This document shows, in pieces, positions 8,622-17,145 of a stretch of 64,000 bases of DNA (position 1 is its first letter; every line of letters begins with the position of its first letter). Source of the stretch: Allobogoriella deserti (GTDB lineage Bacteria; Actinomycetota; Actinomycetes; Actinomycetales; Actinomycetaceae). The stretch covers positions 682,001-746,000 of the forward strand of contig NZ_JBHUEE010000001.1 in NCBI RefSeq assembly GCF_042680605.1, given 5' to 3'. The position numbers and the translations under genes are program-made. A model generated the notes under the pieces. It was not told the DNA's origin, searched no databases, and saw nothing but the letters and a program-made list of their open reading frames with translations.

Positions 8622-9884
8622 TTAGCGGCGGGCTCCCTCGTCGTCCGCCGCCGGCTCCTCCTCCGCCGGAGGCGCCTCGGCGGCGGTCGCCTCAGCCGCG
8701 GCGTCGAGGTCCTCCGGGGCGGCGTCGGTGACCGCCTCCGCGTCCTGCTCGGCCGCCGCGCGGTCCGCGTCGGCCGCCTCGTCCCCGTGGGCCGGCGTGG
8801 CCGGTGAGCCGCCGGGTCGGCTGATCGCGGCCGGCTCCTCGACGGCCGGTGGCGCCGGGGGAGTCTCGCCTTCCCGGTTGGCGAGCAGGCTGCGCATGTC
8901 TTCCAGGTAGGACGTGATCGACTCGCGCTGCTTGGTCAGCTCGTCCACCTGCTGGGCGGCCGTCGAACGGGCCGTGTCCGCCGCCTGCTCGGCCTCCCGC
9001 CGCAGGCGGGTGGCCTCGTTGCGGGCGTCGGAGATCATCCGTGCCGCCTCGGCCTCGGCGTCGTCCCGCCGGGCGCGGGCGGTGCGGTCGGCCTCGGCGA
9101 GCATCGTCTCGGTGCGCTCGACCGCCTCGGCCAGCCGGCGCTCCGCCTCGGCCGCGCGCTGCTCCGCGTCCCGGACCACCTCGGCCGTGCGTGCGGTGGC
9201 GGCGTCGTGCGCTTCCTTCGCCTCCTGTTCCGCTTTCGTGCGCGTCTCGGCGGCCTCGTTCTCCGTGCGCAGCCGCAGCTCGGTGGTCTCCTTCTCCACC
9301 AGCGCGCGGGCGAGGCCGACCTCACGCTCGACGCCTGCACGGCGCTCGGCGACCTCGGTCTCGATGGCGATCCGCAGGCGCTCGGCCTCCCGTTCAGCGG
9401 AGGCGACCATCTCCTCCGCGCGCCGGCGGGCGGAGTCCTCGGTGGTCTGCGCCGTCTCGTTCGCGGTGCGGGTGAGCTGGTCTGCCTCCCGGCGCGCGTC
9501 GGAGAGCAGGGTGCTCGACTCCTGCTCCGCGCGTTCGGTGAGCGTGCGCGCCGCCTCCTCAGCCTGTGCCACGATGCGCTCGGCGTCGGCGTTGGCGCGC
9601 TCGACGACGTCGAAGGCCTGTTCCTCGGCCGAACGCAGGAGCCGTTCCACGCGCGAGCCGAGGCCGGCGTAGCTGGGTCGCTCGTTCTCCTTCAGGTGCG
9701 CCTGCGCCTCGCTCAGCTCGGCCGAGACCTTGAGCAGACGCGAGTCGAGGTCACCGACCTTCTTCCGCGCGTCGGCCAGCGCCGACTCGAGGGTGTGGAC
9801 ACGCTGGTCCACCTGGGCGCGGTCGTACCCGCGGAGAACGACCGGGAAGGCCGGACGGTCGTCGTCCGTTGCAGGCTGGTTCAT
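8622..9884 (-). CDS. DivIVA-domain coiled-coil protein
   Basis: A 420-residue protein. Residues 13-29 (FPVVLRGYDRAQVDQRV) match the membrane-proximal DivIVA start, and about residues 30-330 are a nearly unbroken Ala/Glu/Arg coiled coil with heptad spacing. The last 90 residues are Pro/Ala/Glu-rich and disordered. DivIVA-family proteins in actinobacteria mark poles and septa and organise wall growth. A paralogue such as this may act as a cytoskeletal or membrane scaffold. The ATG at 9884 has an AGGAG eight bases ahead. The 250-base gap to the divergent membrane gene contains a possible TACGGT -10 box for this gene. Antisense frames through this region are artefacts of its repetitive GAG/GCC codons. 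Confidence 0.75.
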   Translation of the reverse strand: MNQPATDDDRPAFPVVLRGYDRAQVDQRVHTLESALADARKKVGDLDSRLLKVSAELSEAQAHLKENERPSYAGLGSRVERLLRSAEEQAFDVVERANADAERIVAQAEEAARTLTERAEQESSTLLSDARREADQLTRTANETAQTTEDSARRRAEEMVASAEREAERLRIAIETEVAERRAGVEREVGLARALVEKETTELRLRTENEAAETRTKAEQEAKEAHDAATARTAEVVRDAEQRAAEAERRLAEAVERTETMLAEADRTARARRDDAEAEAARMISDARNEATRLRREAEQAADTARSTAAQQVDELTKQRESITSYLEDMRSLLANREGETPPAPPAVEEPAAISRPGGSPATPAHGDEAADADRAAAEQDAEAVTDAAPEDLDAAAEATAAEAPPAEEEPAADDEGARR

Positions 9885-10134
9885 GTCGGGACTCCTGATG
9901 CTCGTTCAGACTTCTCAACCGTAGTCGGCGCCGGCCGGGCCGGGAAACGTAGCATCGGGTCAGGACCGACGACGACGCCAGGACGGCGCAACGGCGCGGA
10001 TGCCGGTATGTTGTGATGCGGGCCACCACGGTGCAGTGAGATGCGGCACCGAGGGTCCCGTTGGCGTCGCGCGGTACGTATTGTGACGAGCTGACGATGC
10101 CGCTCCGGGCATCCCGACGGGAGGACACCCTCAC

Positions 10135-11379
10135 GTGACACGACGGATCATCTCCGTCGCGCTGATCGTCCTGGGGCTCGCTGCCGTCCTGGCCGCGATT
10201 GCCTCCGCGACCATCTGGCGTCCGACGGACACCGCGACGCTCTCGCTGCCCTCCCGGCCCGACACGCCGGTGGTCATCACCGATCCGGGCGTGCTCGACG
10301 CCGTCGACCCCGACGTGACCGTGCGTGCCACCGCGCCGGACGGCGAGCCGGTCACCCTCGCCGTCGGACGCACCGCGGACGTCGAGGCGTGGCTGGCGGA
10401 CGCTCCGTTCCAGCGGGTCACCGGCCTCGCGTCCTGGGAGGAACTGGAGGTCACCAGCGAGGCCGGTTCGGATGCCGGCCAGGACGATTCCGGTCAGGAC
10501 GATTCTGGTCAGAACGATTCCGGTCAGGACGGCGCCGACGACGGCGACCAGTCCGTACCCGATCCGTCCGGGTCCGACCTGTGGGTCACCGAAGAGACGG
10601 GCACCGGCAACGCAGAGCTCGAGTGGTCCGCCGCCGACGCAGGTGACGGACGCTGGAGTCTGCTCGCCGCGACCGACGGCACCGAGCCCGCCCCGAATCT
10701 CACCCTGACGTGGTCCGTCGAACCGCGAACTCCCTGGCTGGTCCCCGGCATCATCGCCGGCGCCGTCCTGATCCTCATCGGCCTCGGGCTGTTGGCGCTG
10801 CAGGCCATGACCGGCCGCCGTCAGCGCGAGCGTGCGGCCGCCGTCGCCGCTCGCTCCGACGAGACCGCCGTGCTGACCGCCGTGGACGAGCCGCGTGAGC
10901 ACGGTCGGCACAGCAACCGTCCCGGCCGCCGGCGCCGCGGACGCCGCGCGGCCGAGGAGGACGCCACCAGCCAGGACCGGACCACAGCGGCGCCGCGCGA
11001 ACTCGACGACGCCGGCGTGGCCCGGGGGGCCGGCATCGTGCCCGCCTCCGCCACTGCGAGTGAGCACCGCGCCCAGCGTGAGCCCGAGCCGGCCGCAGCC
11101 GCCGACGCCGGCGCGCCCGAGAGCGAGCAGGACACCGCCACGACCAGCCCGGTCGACGACACCGTCCGCACCGACGAGTCCGCCGCGACCGGCTCGCTCC
11201 CGGAGAGCGAGGTCGCTCCTGTCCCCGACGAGACCACCAGCGCGTCCGGGTGGCGCGCGCTCTGGGGCTTCGGTGGCTCGGCCGCCGCGGGCCGGGGCGA
11301 CGGCGAGGCCGGCAGCGGGCAGGACACCGACGGCGGCGCCGTCGACCGGGACACGGACGAGGGAAAGGGGCAGCGATGA
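10135..11379 (+). CDS. Two-helix membrane protein with long disordered tail
   Basis: A 414-residue protein of unknown function. Residues 5-28 are a hydrophobic signal or anchor, and residues 201-225 form a second membrane helix. The 170 residues between them would be extracellular and include the GQDDS repeats. After the second helix come about 190 Arg-, Ala-, Pro- and acid-rich residues, probably cytoplasmic and disordered. The GTG start at 10135 follows GGGAGGACA at a normal distance. The stop overlaps the start of the following lipoprotein gene (ATGA), so the two proteins are probably made together and may act together at the cell envelope (inference). Confidence 0.65.
   Translation: MTRRIISVALIVLGLAAVLAAIASATIWRPTDTATLSLPSRPDTPVVITDPGVLDAVDPDVTVRATAPDGEPVTLAVGRTADVEAWLADAPFQRVTGLASWEELEVTSEAGSDAGQDDSGQDDSGQNDSGQDGADDGDQSVPDPSGSDLWVTEETGTGNAELEWSAADAGDGRWSLLAATDGTEPAPNLTLTWSVEPRTPWLVPGIIAGAVLILIGLGLLALQAMTGRRQRERAAAVAARSDETAVLTAVDEPREHGRHSNRPGRRRRGRRAAEEDATSQDRTTAAPRELDDAGVARGAGIVPASATASEHRAQREPEPAAAADAGAPESEQDTATTSPVDDTVRTDESAATGSLPESEVAPVPDETTSASGWRALWGFGGSAAAGRGDGEAGSGQDTDGGAVDRDTDEGKGQR
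10477..10533 (+). repeat. 15-base in-frame tandem repeat (GQDDS)
   Basis: Three full 15-base units and a partial fourth encode GQDDS, GQDDS, GQNDS and GQD inside the extracellular part of the membrane protein (from residue 115). The repeat keeps the frame, so copy-number change would lengthen or shorten an acidic linker without breaking the gene. Confidence 0.8.
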
Positions 11380-12377
11380 AGGCACGCAAGGCCGTCGCCG
11401 GCCTCTCCCTCGCCCTGACGTCGGGCCTGCTGTCCGCCTGCGCCGACGAGGTCCCGCAGCCACAACCGGCACCAGAACCCGAGACGCCACCGGCCGCGCT
11501 CGACGATCAACGCCTGGGTCGCATCCTCGACGAGATCGGCCAATCGGTCGCCCGTGCCGACGAGGCGGGCGATGCCGGCGAGCTCGGCCGCCGCGTCATC
11601 GGCCCGGCCCAGGAGACCCGCGAGGCGGAATATGCGGTCGCCGAGGCGACCGACGGTGAGACCGGACCGAGTACGCTGATCACCGATCCGCAGGTCAGCG
11701 CCGTCGCCGCGAGCGAGGACTGGCCGCGCCCGGCCATGGTCGTCACCGAGGTGCCCGACGGCGAGAACCTGCCGCTGCTGCTCGGCCTCACGCAGACGAG
11801 CCCCCGCACTCCGTACGCACTGTGGGGCTGGGTGACCCTCTTCCCGGGCATCGAGGTGCCGCAGATGGCGCGCACCGAGGCAGGCTCACCCGTGGTCGCT
11901 CCGGACGCCGGCGGACTGGCCGTGGCGCCCGAGAACGTCGCGGACCAGTACGCCCAGGTGCTGGCCGACCCGGACAGTGACCGGGCCGAACAGTTCGCCG
12001 ACGACCCGAACGCCCAGGCCTGGCAGGAGACGGTCAGCGCGCTGGAGGAGGACATCGGTGAGTTCGGTGAGGTGAGCACGGACGCTGCCGGCACGGACAC
12101 CGATCCGCTGGCCCTGGCGACCGCGGACGGTGGCGCCATCGTGTTGACCGAGATGCGCTGGGAGCTGACCGTCTCCAAGACGGTCGAGGACGCCGGCCTG
12201 ACGGTCGGCTGGCCGTTCGACGTCCTCCTCGACGACCCGGAGGTGGACGGCAGCGTCACCGCGACGTTCGAGCGGACCGTCGCGTTCTCGGTGCCCTCGG
12301 CCGACGCCGAGGACTCCACGGTCCGCCCTCTCGGTGTGACCGAGGTCCTCGTCGACGCCAGCCGCGACGACGGATAG
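11376..12377 (+). CDS. Secreted lipoprotein of unknown function
   Basis: A 333-residue predicted lipoprotein. The signal peptide is short and ends in the lipobox LLSAC, with Cys22 as the lipidation site, followed by a Pro/Gln/Glu linker that is typical of surface lipoproteins. The mature domain is acidic and contains segments such as TPYALWGWVTLFPG and a C-terminal beta-rich region ending in an EVLVDASRDDG tail. No enzymatic motif is seen. The ATG at 11376 overlaps the upstream membrane-protein stop, and AAAGGGG lies just before it. It ends just ahead of a 6-base stem hairpin, so it is the last gene of a two-gene envelope operon. Confidence 0.7.
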   Translation: MKARKAVAGLSLALTSGLLSACADEVPQPQPAPEPETPPAALDDQRLGRILDEIGQSVARADEAGDAGELGRRVIGPAQETREAEYAVAEATDGETGPSTLITDPQVSAVAASEDWPRPAMVVTEVPDGENLPLLLGLTQTSPRTPYALWGWVTLFPGIEVPQMARTEAGSPVVAPDAGGLAVAPENVADQYAQVLADPDSDRAEQFADDPNAQAWQETVSALEEDIGEFGEVSTDAAGTDTDPLALATADGGAIVLTEMRWELTVSKTVEDAGLTVGWPFDVLLDDPEVDGSVTATFERTVAFSVPSADAEDSTVRPLGVTEVLVDASRDDG

Positions 12378-12379
12378 CC

Positions 12380-12401
12380 ACCGGCCCGCACGCCTGCCGG
12401 T
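12380..12401 (+). terminator. Weak hairpin after the lipoprotein gene
   Basis: ACCGGC and GCCGGT arms flank a ten-base loop three bases after the stop codon. A TAAGGT box at 12407-12412 follows and could be the -10 of the downstream ybbN-like gene. Confidence 0.4.
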
Positions 12402-12457
12402 CGGCGTAAGGTTTCCCCAGGCACATCAACCTACGACGACAAGGGAACACGCGCAGG

Positions 12458-13411
12458 ATGAGCCAGCCCACGCCCGGAATGAACCTCTACGGCGCCGTCG
12501 ACCTCTCGGCGCTCGCCCAGCGACCGCAGAACGGCGGCCAGCCGGGGCAAGCCGGTCAGACCGGTCAGTCCGCCGGCGGCTCCGACGAACTCGTCGTCTC
12601 CGTGACCGAGGCGACCTTCGGTGACGTCGTCCAGCGCTCGACCCAGGTTCCGGTGCTGGTCAACCTGACCTCCTCGCGCTCGGACGCCTCGGCGCAGCTG
12701 ACGGCCGTGCTGGAGAAGCTGACCCGTGAGTACGCCGGCAAGTTCCAGCTCGCCAACGTCGACGCCGACACCAACCCCCAGATCGCGCAGGCCTTCCAGG
12801 TCCAGGCCGTGCCCACCGTGGTCGCCCTGCTCGGCGGCCGCCCGGCCCCGCTGTTCCAGGGCACCTACCCCGAGGATCAGCTCCGGCAGGTCCTGGACGA
12901 GGTGCTCAAGCTGGCGCAGCAGGCCGGCGTCACCGGCACCCTCCAGCCGGCCGAGGACGGCGACGAGGAGACGGCCGAGCCACCGGAGCAGCCGCTGCCT
13001 CCGCTGCACGCCGAGGCGGTCGCCGCGATCGAGCGCGGCGACCTCGCGGCTGCGGAGGACGCCTACACCCGTGCCCTCAAGGAGAACCCGGGTGACAGTG
13101 AGGCGCACGCCGCCCTGCTGCAGGTCCAGCTCCTGCGCCGGGTGGACAGCAGCGACCAGGCACGGGTGCTCGCCGCGGCCGAGTCCGCCGCCCCCGGCGA
13201 CGTCGACGCTCAGCTCGCGGCAGCCGACGTCGAGGCCACCATGAACCGGTTCGGTGACGCGTTCCGCCGGCTCCTCGCCGTCGTCCGCGCCACCGGTGGG
13301 GACGAGCGGGAGCAGGCCCGGGCACGACTGGTCGAGCTGTTCGAGATCGCAGGCCCGTCCCACCCCGACGTCGGACCGGCCCGCCGCGAGCTCGCCAGCG
13401 CGCTCTACTGA
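12458..13411 (+). CDS. YbbN-like thioredoxin/TPR co-chaperone
   Basis: A 317-residue cytoplasmic protein. Residues about 45-150 form a thioredoxin fold (VPVLVNLTSS, LANVDADTNPQIAQAFQVQAVPTVVALLGGR). The usual CxxC active site is replaced by Ser/Arg residues, so it is not a disulfide reductase. The C-terminal 140 residues contain TPR-like helices (AIERGDLAAAEDAYTRAL, AQLAAADVEATMNRFGDAFRRLL). This matches YbbN/CnoX-type holdases that assist DnaK and GroEL. The ATG at 12458 follows AAGGGAACAC about ten bases away, a modest ribosome site. It stands alone between the envelope operon and a convergent gene. Confidence 0.85.
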   Translation: MSQPTPGMNLYGAVDLSALAQRPQNGGQPGQAGQTGQSAGGSDELVVSVTEATFGDVVQRSTQVPVLVNLTSSRSDASAQLTAVLEKLTREYAGKFQLANVDADTNPQIAQAFQVQAVPTVVALLGGRPAPLFQGTYPEDQLRQVLDEVLKLAQQAGVTGTLQPAEDGDEETAEPPEQPLPPLHAEAVAAIERGDLAAAEDAYTRALKENPGDSEAHAALLQVQLLRRVDSSDQARVLAAAESAAPGDVDAQLAAADVEATMNRFGDAFRRLLAVVRATGGDEREQARARLVELFEIAGPSHPDVGPARRELASALY

Positions 13412-13512
13412 CGCGCCGGTCCGGGACGCGGCACGGACCAGCCCTCACCAGGCCCGCGCAGACCGGTCGGCTGGCCGTTCATCGGCGGCTCCGGTGGGCG
13501 GCCGCGACGACC

Positions 13513-14118
13513 TCAGGCCGCGCGACCGGTGAGCTGGAGCGCACTGCGGAACGCCTCGCCGTCCAGGACCGCTGAGCCGGGTCCCGGCGCCGGGTCGGCG
13601 TTTGCGCCGTCCGGTCCGTGCTCACGGTCGGTGGAGGTCAGGGCACGCAGCACCACCCATGCCACCGGCGTCGTCGGCTGGTACGGCAGGCGCAGCGTCT
13701 GCGCGACGTCCCACGTGTGGAGCACGATGCCGGCGACCGCGTGGCCGTGGTGGCGCGCCAGGTGGAGCGCCTGCGCCGAGCCGGGCTCCCGTCCCGTGCG
13801 CGCTTGTCCCTCCGCGAACGCATGCTCCAACCGGCGCCCCACTCGCCGGTAGGCCGACTCCACGCCGGTGCCGTCCGGGTTCAGTGACGCCTCGAGTTCC
13901 GCTGTCGTCGCCGGCACGCCGGGCTCTGAGGGCTGCATGCCGGCATCGGACACGGTGGCGGCCGTGCGGACGTGGTCGTGCATGAGGTCCAGGGTCAGCG
14001 CCCCGAGGGGGCGGCCGTGCGGCTCGACGAGACGGCGTAGCTCGGCCAGGGTGACCTCGGACAGGTACGCCGCGAGTTCTTCGGTGGTGTCGTGCAGGAT
14101 GGCGAGGTCGGTGTCCAT
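13513..14118 (-). CDS. DinB/MDMPI-like (mycothiol-type) protein
   Basis: A 201-residue four-helix protein resembling the maleylpyruvate-isomerase/DinB superfamily that in actinobacteria uses mycothiol. His residues in LMHDHVRT and in LARHHGHAVAGIVLHTWDVAQTLRLPYQP lie where the metal ligands are expected. The ATG at 14118 is preferred over an in-frame ATG at 14166, which sits inside the operator palindromes. It is divergent from a MarR regulator and shares the promoter region 14157-14202, so it is the likely regulatory target. Thiol transfer or detoxification is a reasonable inference, but the substrate is unknown. Confidence 0.55.
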   Translation of the reverse strand: MDTDLAILHDTTEELAAYLSEVTLAELRRLVEPHGRPLGALTLDLMHDHVRTAATVSDAGMQPSEPGVPATTAELEASLNPDGTGVESAYRRVGRRLEHAFAEGQARTGREPGSAQALHLARHHGHAVAGIVLHTWDVAQTLRLPYQPTTPVAWVVLRALTSTDREHGPDGANADPAPGPGSAVLDGEAFRSALQLTGRAA

Positions 14119-14156
14119 GTCTGGGTGCTCGCTTTCGGGTTGTCCGGGCGTGGTCG

Positions 14157-14202
14157 GGTAGATCATCTACCACGGTAGATGAAAATGTTCTACGACGGTA
14201 GA
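14157..14202. promoter_or_regulatory. Array of palindromic half-sites, putative MarR operator
   Basis: The divergent promoter holds five copies of the half-site (A)TCTAC(C) in alternating orientation. GGTAGAT (14157-14163) and ATCTACC (14165-14171) form one palindrome. ATCTACC with GGTAGAT (14174-14180) forms a second. TCTACGA/CGGTAGA (14189-14202) forms a third. The second and third centres are 23 bases apart, about two helical turns. The site lies between the MDMPI-like and MarR genes and includes the likely promoters of both. Confidence 0.7.
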
Positions 14203-14221
14203 GGGTATGGAGGAGATGTCG

Positions 14222-14653
14222 ATGCCCACGAGCGAGGTGGGGGCCGGTGAGGCCGACCTGGGTGCGCTGCTGGCGCGACTGCTGCCGCGGCTAGCCGCCG
14301 CGGAGGAGCCGATCCTCGCCGTGGCGGGCCTGTCGATGTGGGAGTACGCCATCATGTCCGAGCTCGCCTCGGGTGCCGTCGTCTCCCAGACCGACCTCTC
14401 GCGCCGGACCGGACGGGACCCCACGCGGCTGGGCCGTCACCTGGACGACCTTCGCGAGCGCGGCCTCGTGGCGCGCGAGCAGGCGAGTGACCGGCGTCGC
14501 CGCAGCGTGCGGCTGACCGCCGAGGGCGAGCGGCTCTACGGCGAGGTCAAAGCCCAGGTCAGGTCCGCCGAGGACGAGCTTCTGCACGCGCGGCTCACCG
14601 CGAGCGAGGCGGCACGGCTGCGGCAGCTGTTGGCCCGTCTCACCGAGGAGTAG
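14222..14653 (+). CDS. MarR-family transcriptional regulator
   Basis: A 143-residue winged-helix regulator. The segment from MWEYAIMSELASG to TDLSRRTGRDPTRLGRHLDDLRERGLVAREQ is the helix-turn-helix, and SDRRRRSVRLTAEGERLYGEV is the wing with its conserved Asp-Arg-Arg. Three in-frame ATGs exist (14207, 14216, 14222). GGAGGAG at 14209-14215 lies six bases before the third, so 14222 is chosen. Regulators of this family bind palindromes between divergent genes and release them on binding a small ligand. The half-site array just upstream fits autorepression plus control of the divergent mycothiol-type gene. Confidence 0.85.
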   Translation: MPTSEVGAGEADLGALLARLLPRLAAAEEPILAVAGLSMWEYAIMSELASGAVVSQTDLSRRTGRDPTRLGRHLDDLRERGLVAREQASDRRRRSVRLTAEGERLYGEVKAQVRSAEDELLHARLTASEAARLRQLLARLTEE

Positions 14654-14670
14654 GGGACGACGTCGGTCAT

Positions 14671-14717
14671 CGAGATAATCGTTCTGGTCGCTCGCAACGA
14701 CCACAACGGCAATCTCG
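14671..14717. terminator. Bidirectional terminator between marR and glgB
   Basis: A long interrupted hairpin: CGAGAT/ATCTCG, CGTT/AACG and TGGTCG/CGACCA pair in register, separated by symmetrical 3-base and 1-base internal loops, around a seven-base loop. It lies between two convergent genes and would work for either strand. Confidence 0.6.
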
Positions 14718-14735
14718 GCGCGCGCCCGGCGAGGG

Positions 14736-17066
14736 TCAGCCCTCGGGCACCAGCCACACGGCACCCATCGGCGGCACTCGGAGCGTGACCGAGGCGGGGT
14801 AGCCGTGCCACGGCGCCTCCTCGGCCTCCACCCGGCCCATGTTCCCGACGCCGGAGCCGCCGTACTCCTCGGCGTCGGTGTTGAGAACCTCGCGCCAGCC
14901 GCCGGCCTGCGGCAGGCCGATGCGGTAGTTCTCGTGTGGCGTGCCCGCGAAGTTCACCACGCACGCCACGACACCCGGTTCCGCCGGCGGTGAACCCGCG
15001 GCCGAGCCGGGTTCGGTGCCGGTTCCGGCGGTCGTGGCGGGGTCCGCGGCGCCCGGCGGCCCGGCCTGGGCAGCCTTCTCCCGGCGCAGGTAGGACAACG
15101 TGTTGTGGTCGCCGTCGCCGGCCTCGATCCACGAGAAGCCGCCGTGGGTGAAATCGTCGGACCACAACGCCCGGTGCGAGCGGTACAGCTCGTTCAGCCG
15201 GGCGACGAGCCGCGCGATGCCCGCGTGCGCCGGGTCGTCCAGGTGCCACCAGTCCAGGCCCCGGGACTCGCTCCACTCAGCCTCCTGCGCGAACTCCTGG
15301 CCCATGAAGAGCAGCTGCTTGCCCGGGTGCGACCACTGGTAGGCCAGCAGCGCCCGCACCCCGGCGAGCTGCTGCCAGCGATCGCCGGGCATCTTGCGCA
15401 GCAGTGAGCCCTTCCCGTGGACCACCTCGTCGTGGCTCAGCGGTAGCACGAACTGCTCGGAGAAGGCGTACACGAGCGAGAAGGTGAGCTCGCCGTGGTG
15501 ATAGCGCCGGTTGATCGGTTCCTCCGCCAGATAGCGGAGGGTGTCGTTCATCCAGCCCATGTTCCACTTCAGGCCGAAGCCCAGACCGCTGACCGAGGTC
15601 GGCGCGGTCACCCCTGGGAACGCCGTCGACTCCTCGGCGACCATGACGATGCCCGGCACCTTGCGGTACGCCGTCGCGTTGGTCTCCTGGAGGAAGCTGA
15701 TCGCCTCGAGGTTCTCCCGGCCGCCGCGCGCGTTCGGCCGCCACTGTCCCGGCTGACGGGAGTAGTCCAGGTAGAGCATCGAGGCGACGGCGTCGACACG
15801 CAGGCCGTCGATGTGGAACTCCTGCAGCCAGTAGAGCGCGTTCGCGACGAGAAAGTTGCGCACCTCCCGACGGCCCACGTTGAACACGTAGGTGCCCCAG
15901 TCCTGGTGCTCACCGCGCAGCGGGTCCGGGTCCTCGTACAACGCGGTCCCGTCGAAGCGGGCCAGCGCCCAGGCGTCCCGCGGGAAGTGGGCCGGGACCC
16001 AGTCGAGCAGGACGCCGATGCCGGCCTGGTGGAGACGGTCCACGAGGTGGCGGAACTCGTCCGGGGTGCCGAACCGCGCCGTCGGCGCGTAGTAGGAGGT
16101 GACCTGGTAGCCCCAGGATCCGCCGAACGGGTGCTCGGCCACCGGCATGAGCTCGACGTGGGTGAACCCGTGTCCGCGCACGTGGGCGACGAGCTGCTCG
16201 GCCAGCTCGGTGTAGTTCAGTCCGGGCCGCCAACTGCCGAGGTGGACCTCGTAGACGCTCATCGGGCCCGAGTGCGGATCGGTGGCGCTGCGGTGGGCGA
16301 GCCACTCGTCGTCGCCCCAGGTGTAGTCCGAGGCGTCGACCACGGAGGCCGTCGCGGGGGGGATCTCGGTGCGCCGGGCCATCGGATCCGCCTTCTCGAT
16401 CCACTCCCCGGACCGGGTGCGGATCGAGAACTTGTAGCGTTCGCCGGCGCCGACCCCGGGCACGAACAGCTCCCACACCCCGGTCGAGCCGAGGACCCGC
16501 ATCGGCGTCGACCGCCCGTCCCAGCCGTTGAAGTCGCCGATGACGCGGACCGCCGTCGCGTTCGGTGCCCAGACCGAGAACGCGACGCCGTCGACGTCTC
16601 CGAGCGCGCTGGGGTAGTGCCGCACGTGAGCCCCGAGGACCTCCCACAGCTCCTCGTGACGTCCCTCGCCGATGAGGTACTGGTCCATCTCGCCGACGGT
16701 GGGCAGGAAGCGGTACGGGTCGTCGCCGGTGACCTCGCTCGTCCCCCAGCGGGCGCGCACCCGGTAGTCCGGCGCGCTCACCGCGCCGTCTCCGGAGCGA
16801 GCGGCCGGCACCACGGCCTCGAACACGCCGGCGGCGCGGTGGCGGGCCGGGTGCTCTCCGTCGGCGGTGAGGACCACGACCTCGTCGGCCAGCGGCCGCA
16901 GCACGCGCACCACGGCCCAACCGGCGTGGACGGTCAGCAGGTGGGGGCCGAGTACGGCGTGCGGGTCGTGCGCTGTGCCCTCGGCGACGGCGGCCAGGGC
17001 CTGCTCGTCAACCTCGGGTGCGGGCGGGACCGTCTGGTCAGCGTTGCCGGACGTCATGAGCCTCAC
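14736..17066 (-). CDS. glgB: 1,4-alpha-glucan branching enzyme
   Basis: A 776-residue GH13 branching enzyme that makes alpha-1,6 branches in glycogen or related alpha-glucan. It has N-terminal CBM48-type modules (FSVWAPNATAVRVIGDFNGWDG) and the GH13 catalytic barrel. The nucleophile is Asp425 in GLRVDAVASMLYLDY, the acid/base is Glu478 in VAEESTAFPG, and the third acid is in LSHDEVVHGKGS. A Gly/Ala/Pro-rich insertion near residues 660-695 interrupts the C-terminal beta domain and is unusual. The start is GTG at 17066, or ATG at 17057; neither has a clear ribosome site. It is the last gene of glgE-treS-mak-glgB, 79 bases after mak. Confidence 0.95.
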   Translation of the reverse strand: MRLMTSGNADQTVPPAPEVDEQALAAVAEGTAHDPHAVLGPHLLTVHAGWAVVRVLRPLADEVVVLTADGEHPARHRAAGVFEAVVPAARSGDGAVSAPDYRVRARWGTSEVTGDDPYRFLPTVGEMDQYLIGEGRHEELWEVLGAHVRHYPSALGDVDGVAFSVWAPNATAVRVIGDFNGWDGRSTPMRVLGSTGVWELFVPGVGAGERYKFSIRTRSGEWIEKADPMARRTEIPPATASVVDASDYTWGDDEWLAHRSATDPHSGPMSVYEVHLGSWRPGLNYTELAEQLVAHVRGHGFTHVELMPVAEHPFGGSWGYQVTSYYAPTARFGTPDEFRHLVDRLHQAGIGVLLDWVPAHFPRDAWALARFDGTALYEDPDPLRGEHQDWGTYVFNVGRREVRNFLVANALYWLQEFHIDGLRVDAVASMLYLDYSRQPGQWRPNARGGRENLEAISFLQETNATAYRKVPGIVMVAEESTAFPGVTAPTSVSGLGFGLKWNMGWMNDTLRYLAEEPINRRYHHGELTFSLVYAFSEQFVLPLSHDEVVHGKGSLLRKMPGDRWQQLAGVRALLAYQWSHPGKQLLFMGQEFAQEAEWSESRGLDWWHLDDPAHAGIARLVARLNELYRSHRALWSDDFTHGGFSWIEAGDGDHNTLSYLRREKAAQAGPPGAADPATTAGTGTEPGSAAGSPPAEPGVVACVVNFAGTPHENYRIGLPQAGGWREVLNTDAEEYGGSGVGNMGRVEAEEAPWHGYPASVTLRVPPMGAVWLVPEG

Positions 17067-17104
17067 TGTGGCACAGGGCAGCGCTGCTCGCGCCAGGACA
17101 GCGT

Positions 17105-17124
17105 GTCACCACTTCCGGGGTGAC
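17105..17124 (-). terminator. Weak hairpin between mak and glgB
   Basis: GTCACC and GGTGAC flank an eight-base loop in the 79-base gap after mak. It could reduce read-through into glgB, but it lacks a T-run. Confidence 0.3.
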
Positions 17125-17145
17125 GACTGGAGAGCGGATCGGTGC

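Noticed and set aside
8914..9672. Ser/Arg-rich plus-strand frame opposite the DivIVA-like gene
   Set aside because: It is an antisense artefact of coiled-coil GAG/GCC codons.
15495..17123. Long plus-strand frame opposite glgB
   Set aside because: It has only compositional openness; glgB is certain on the other strand.
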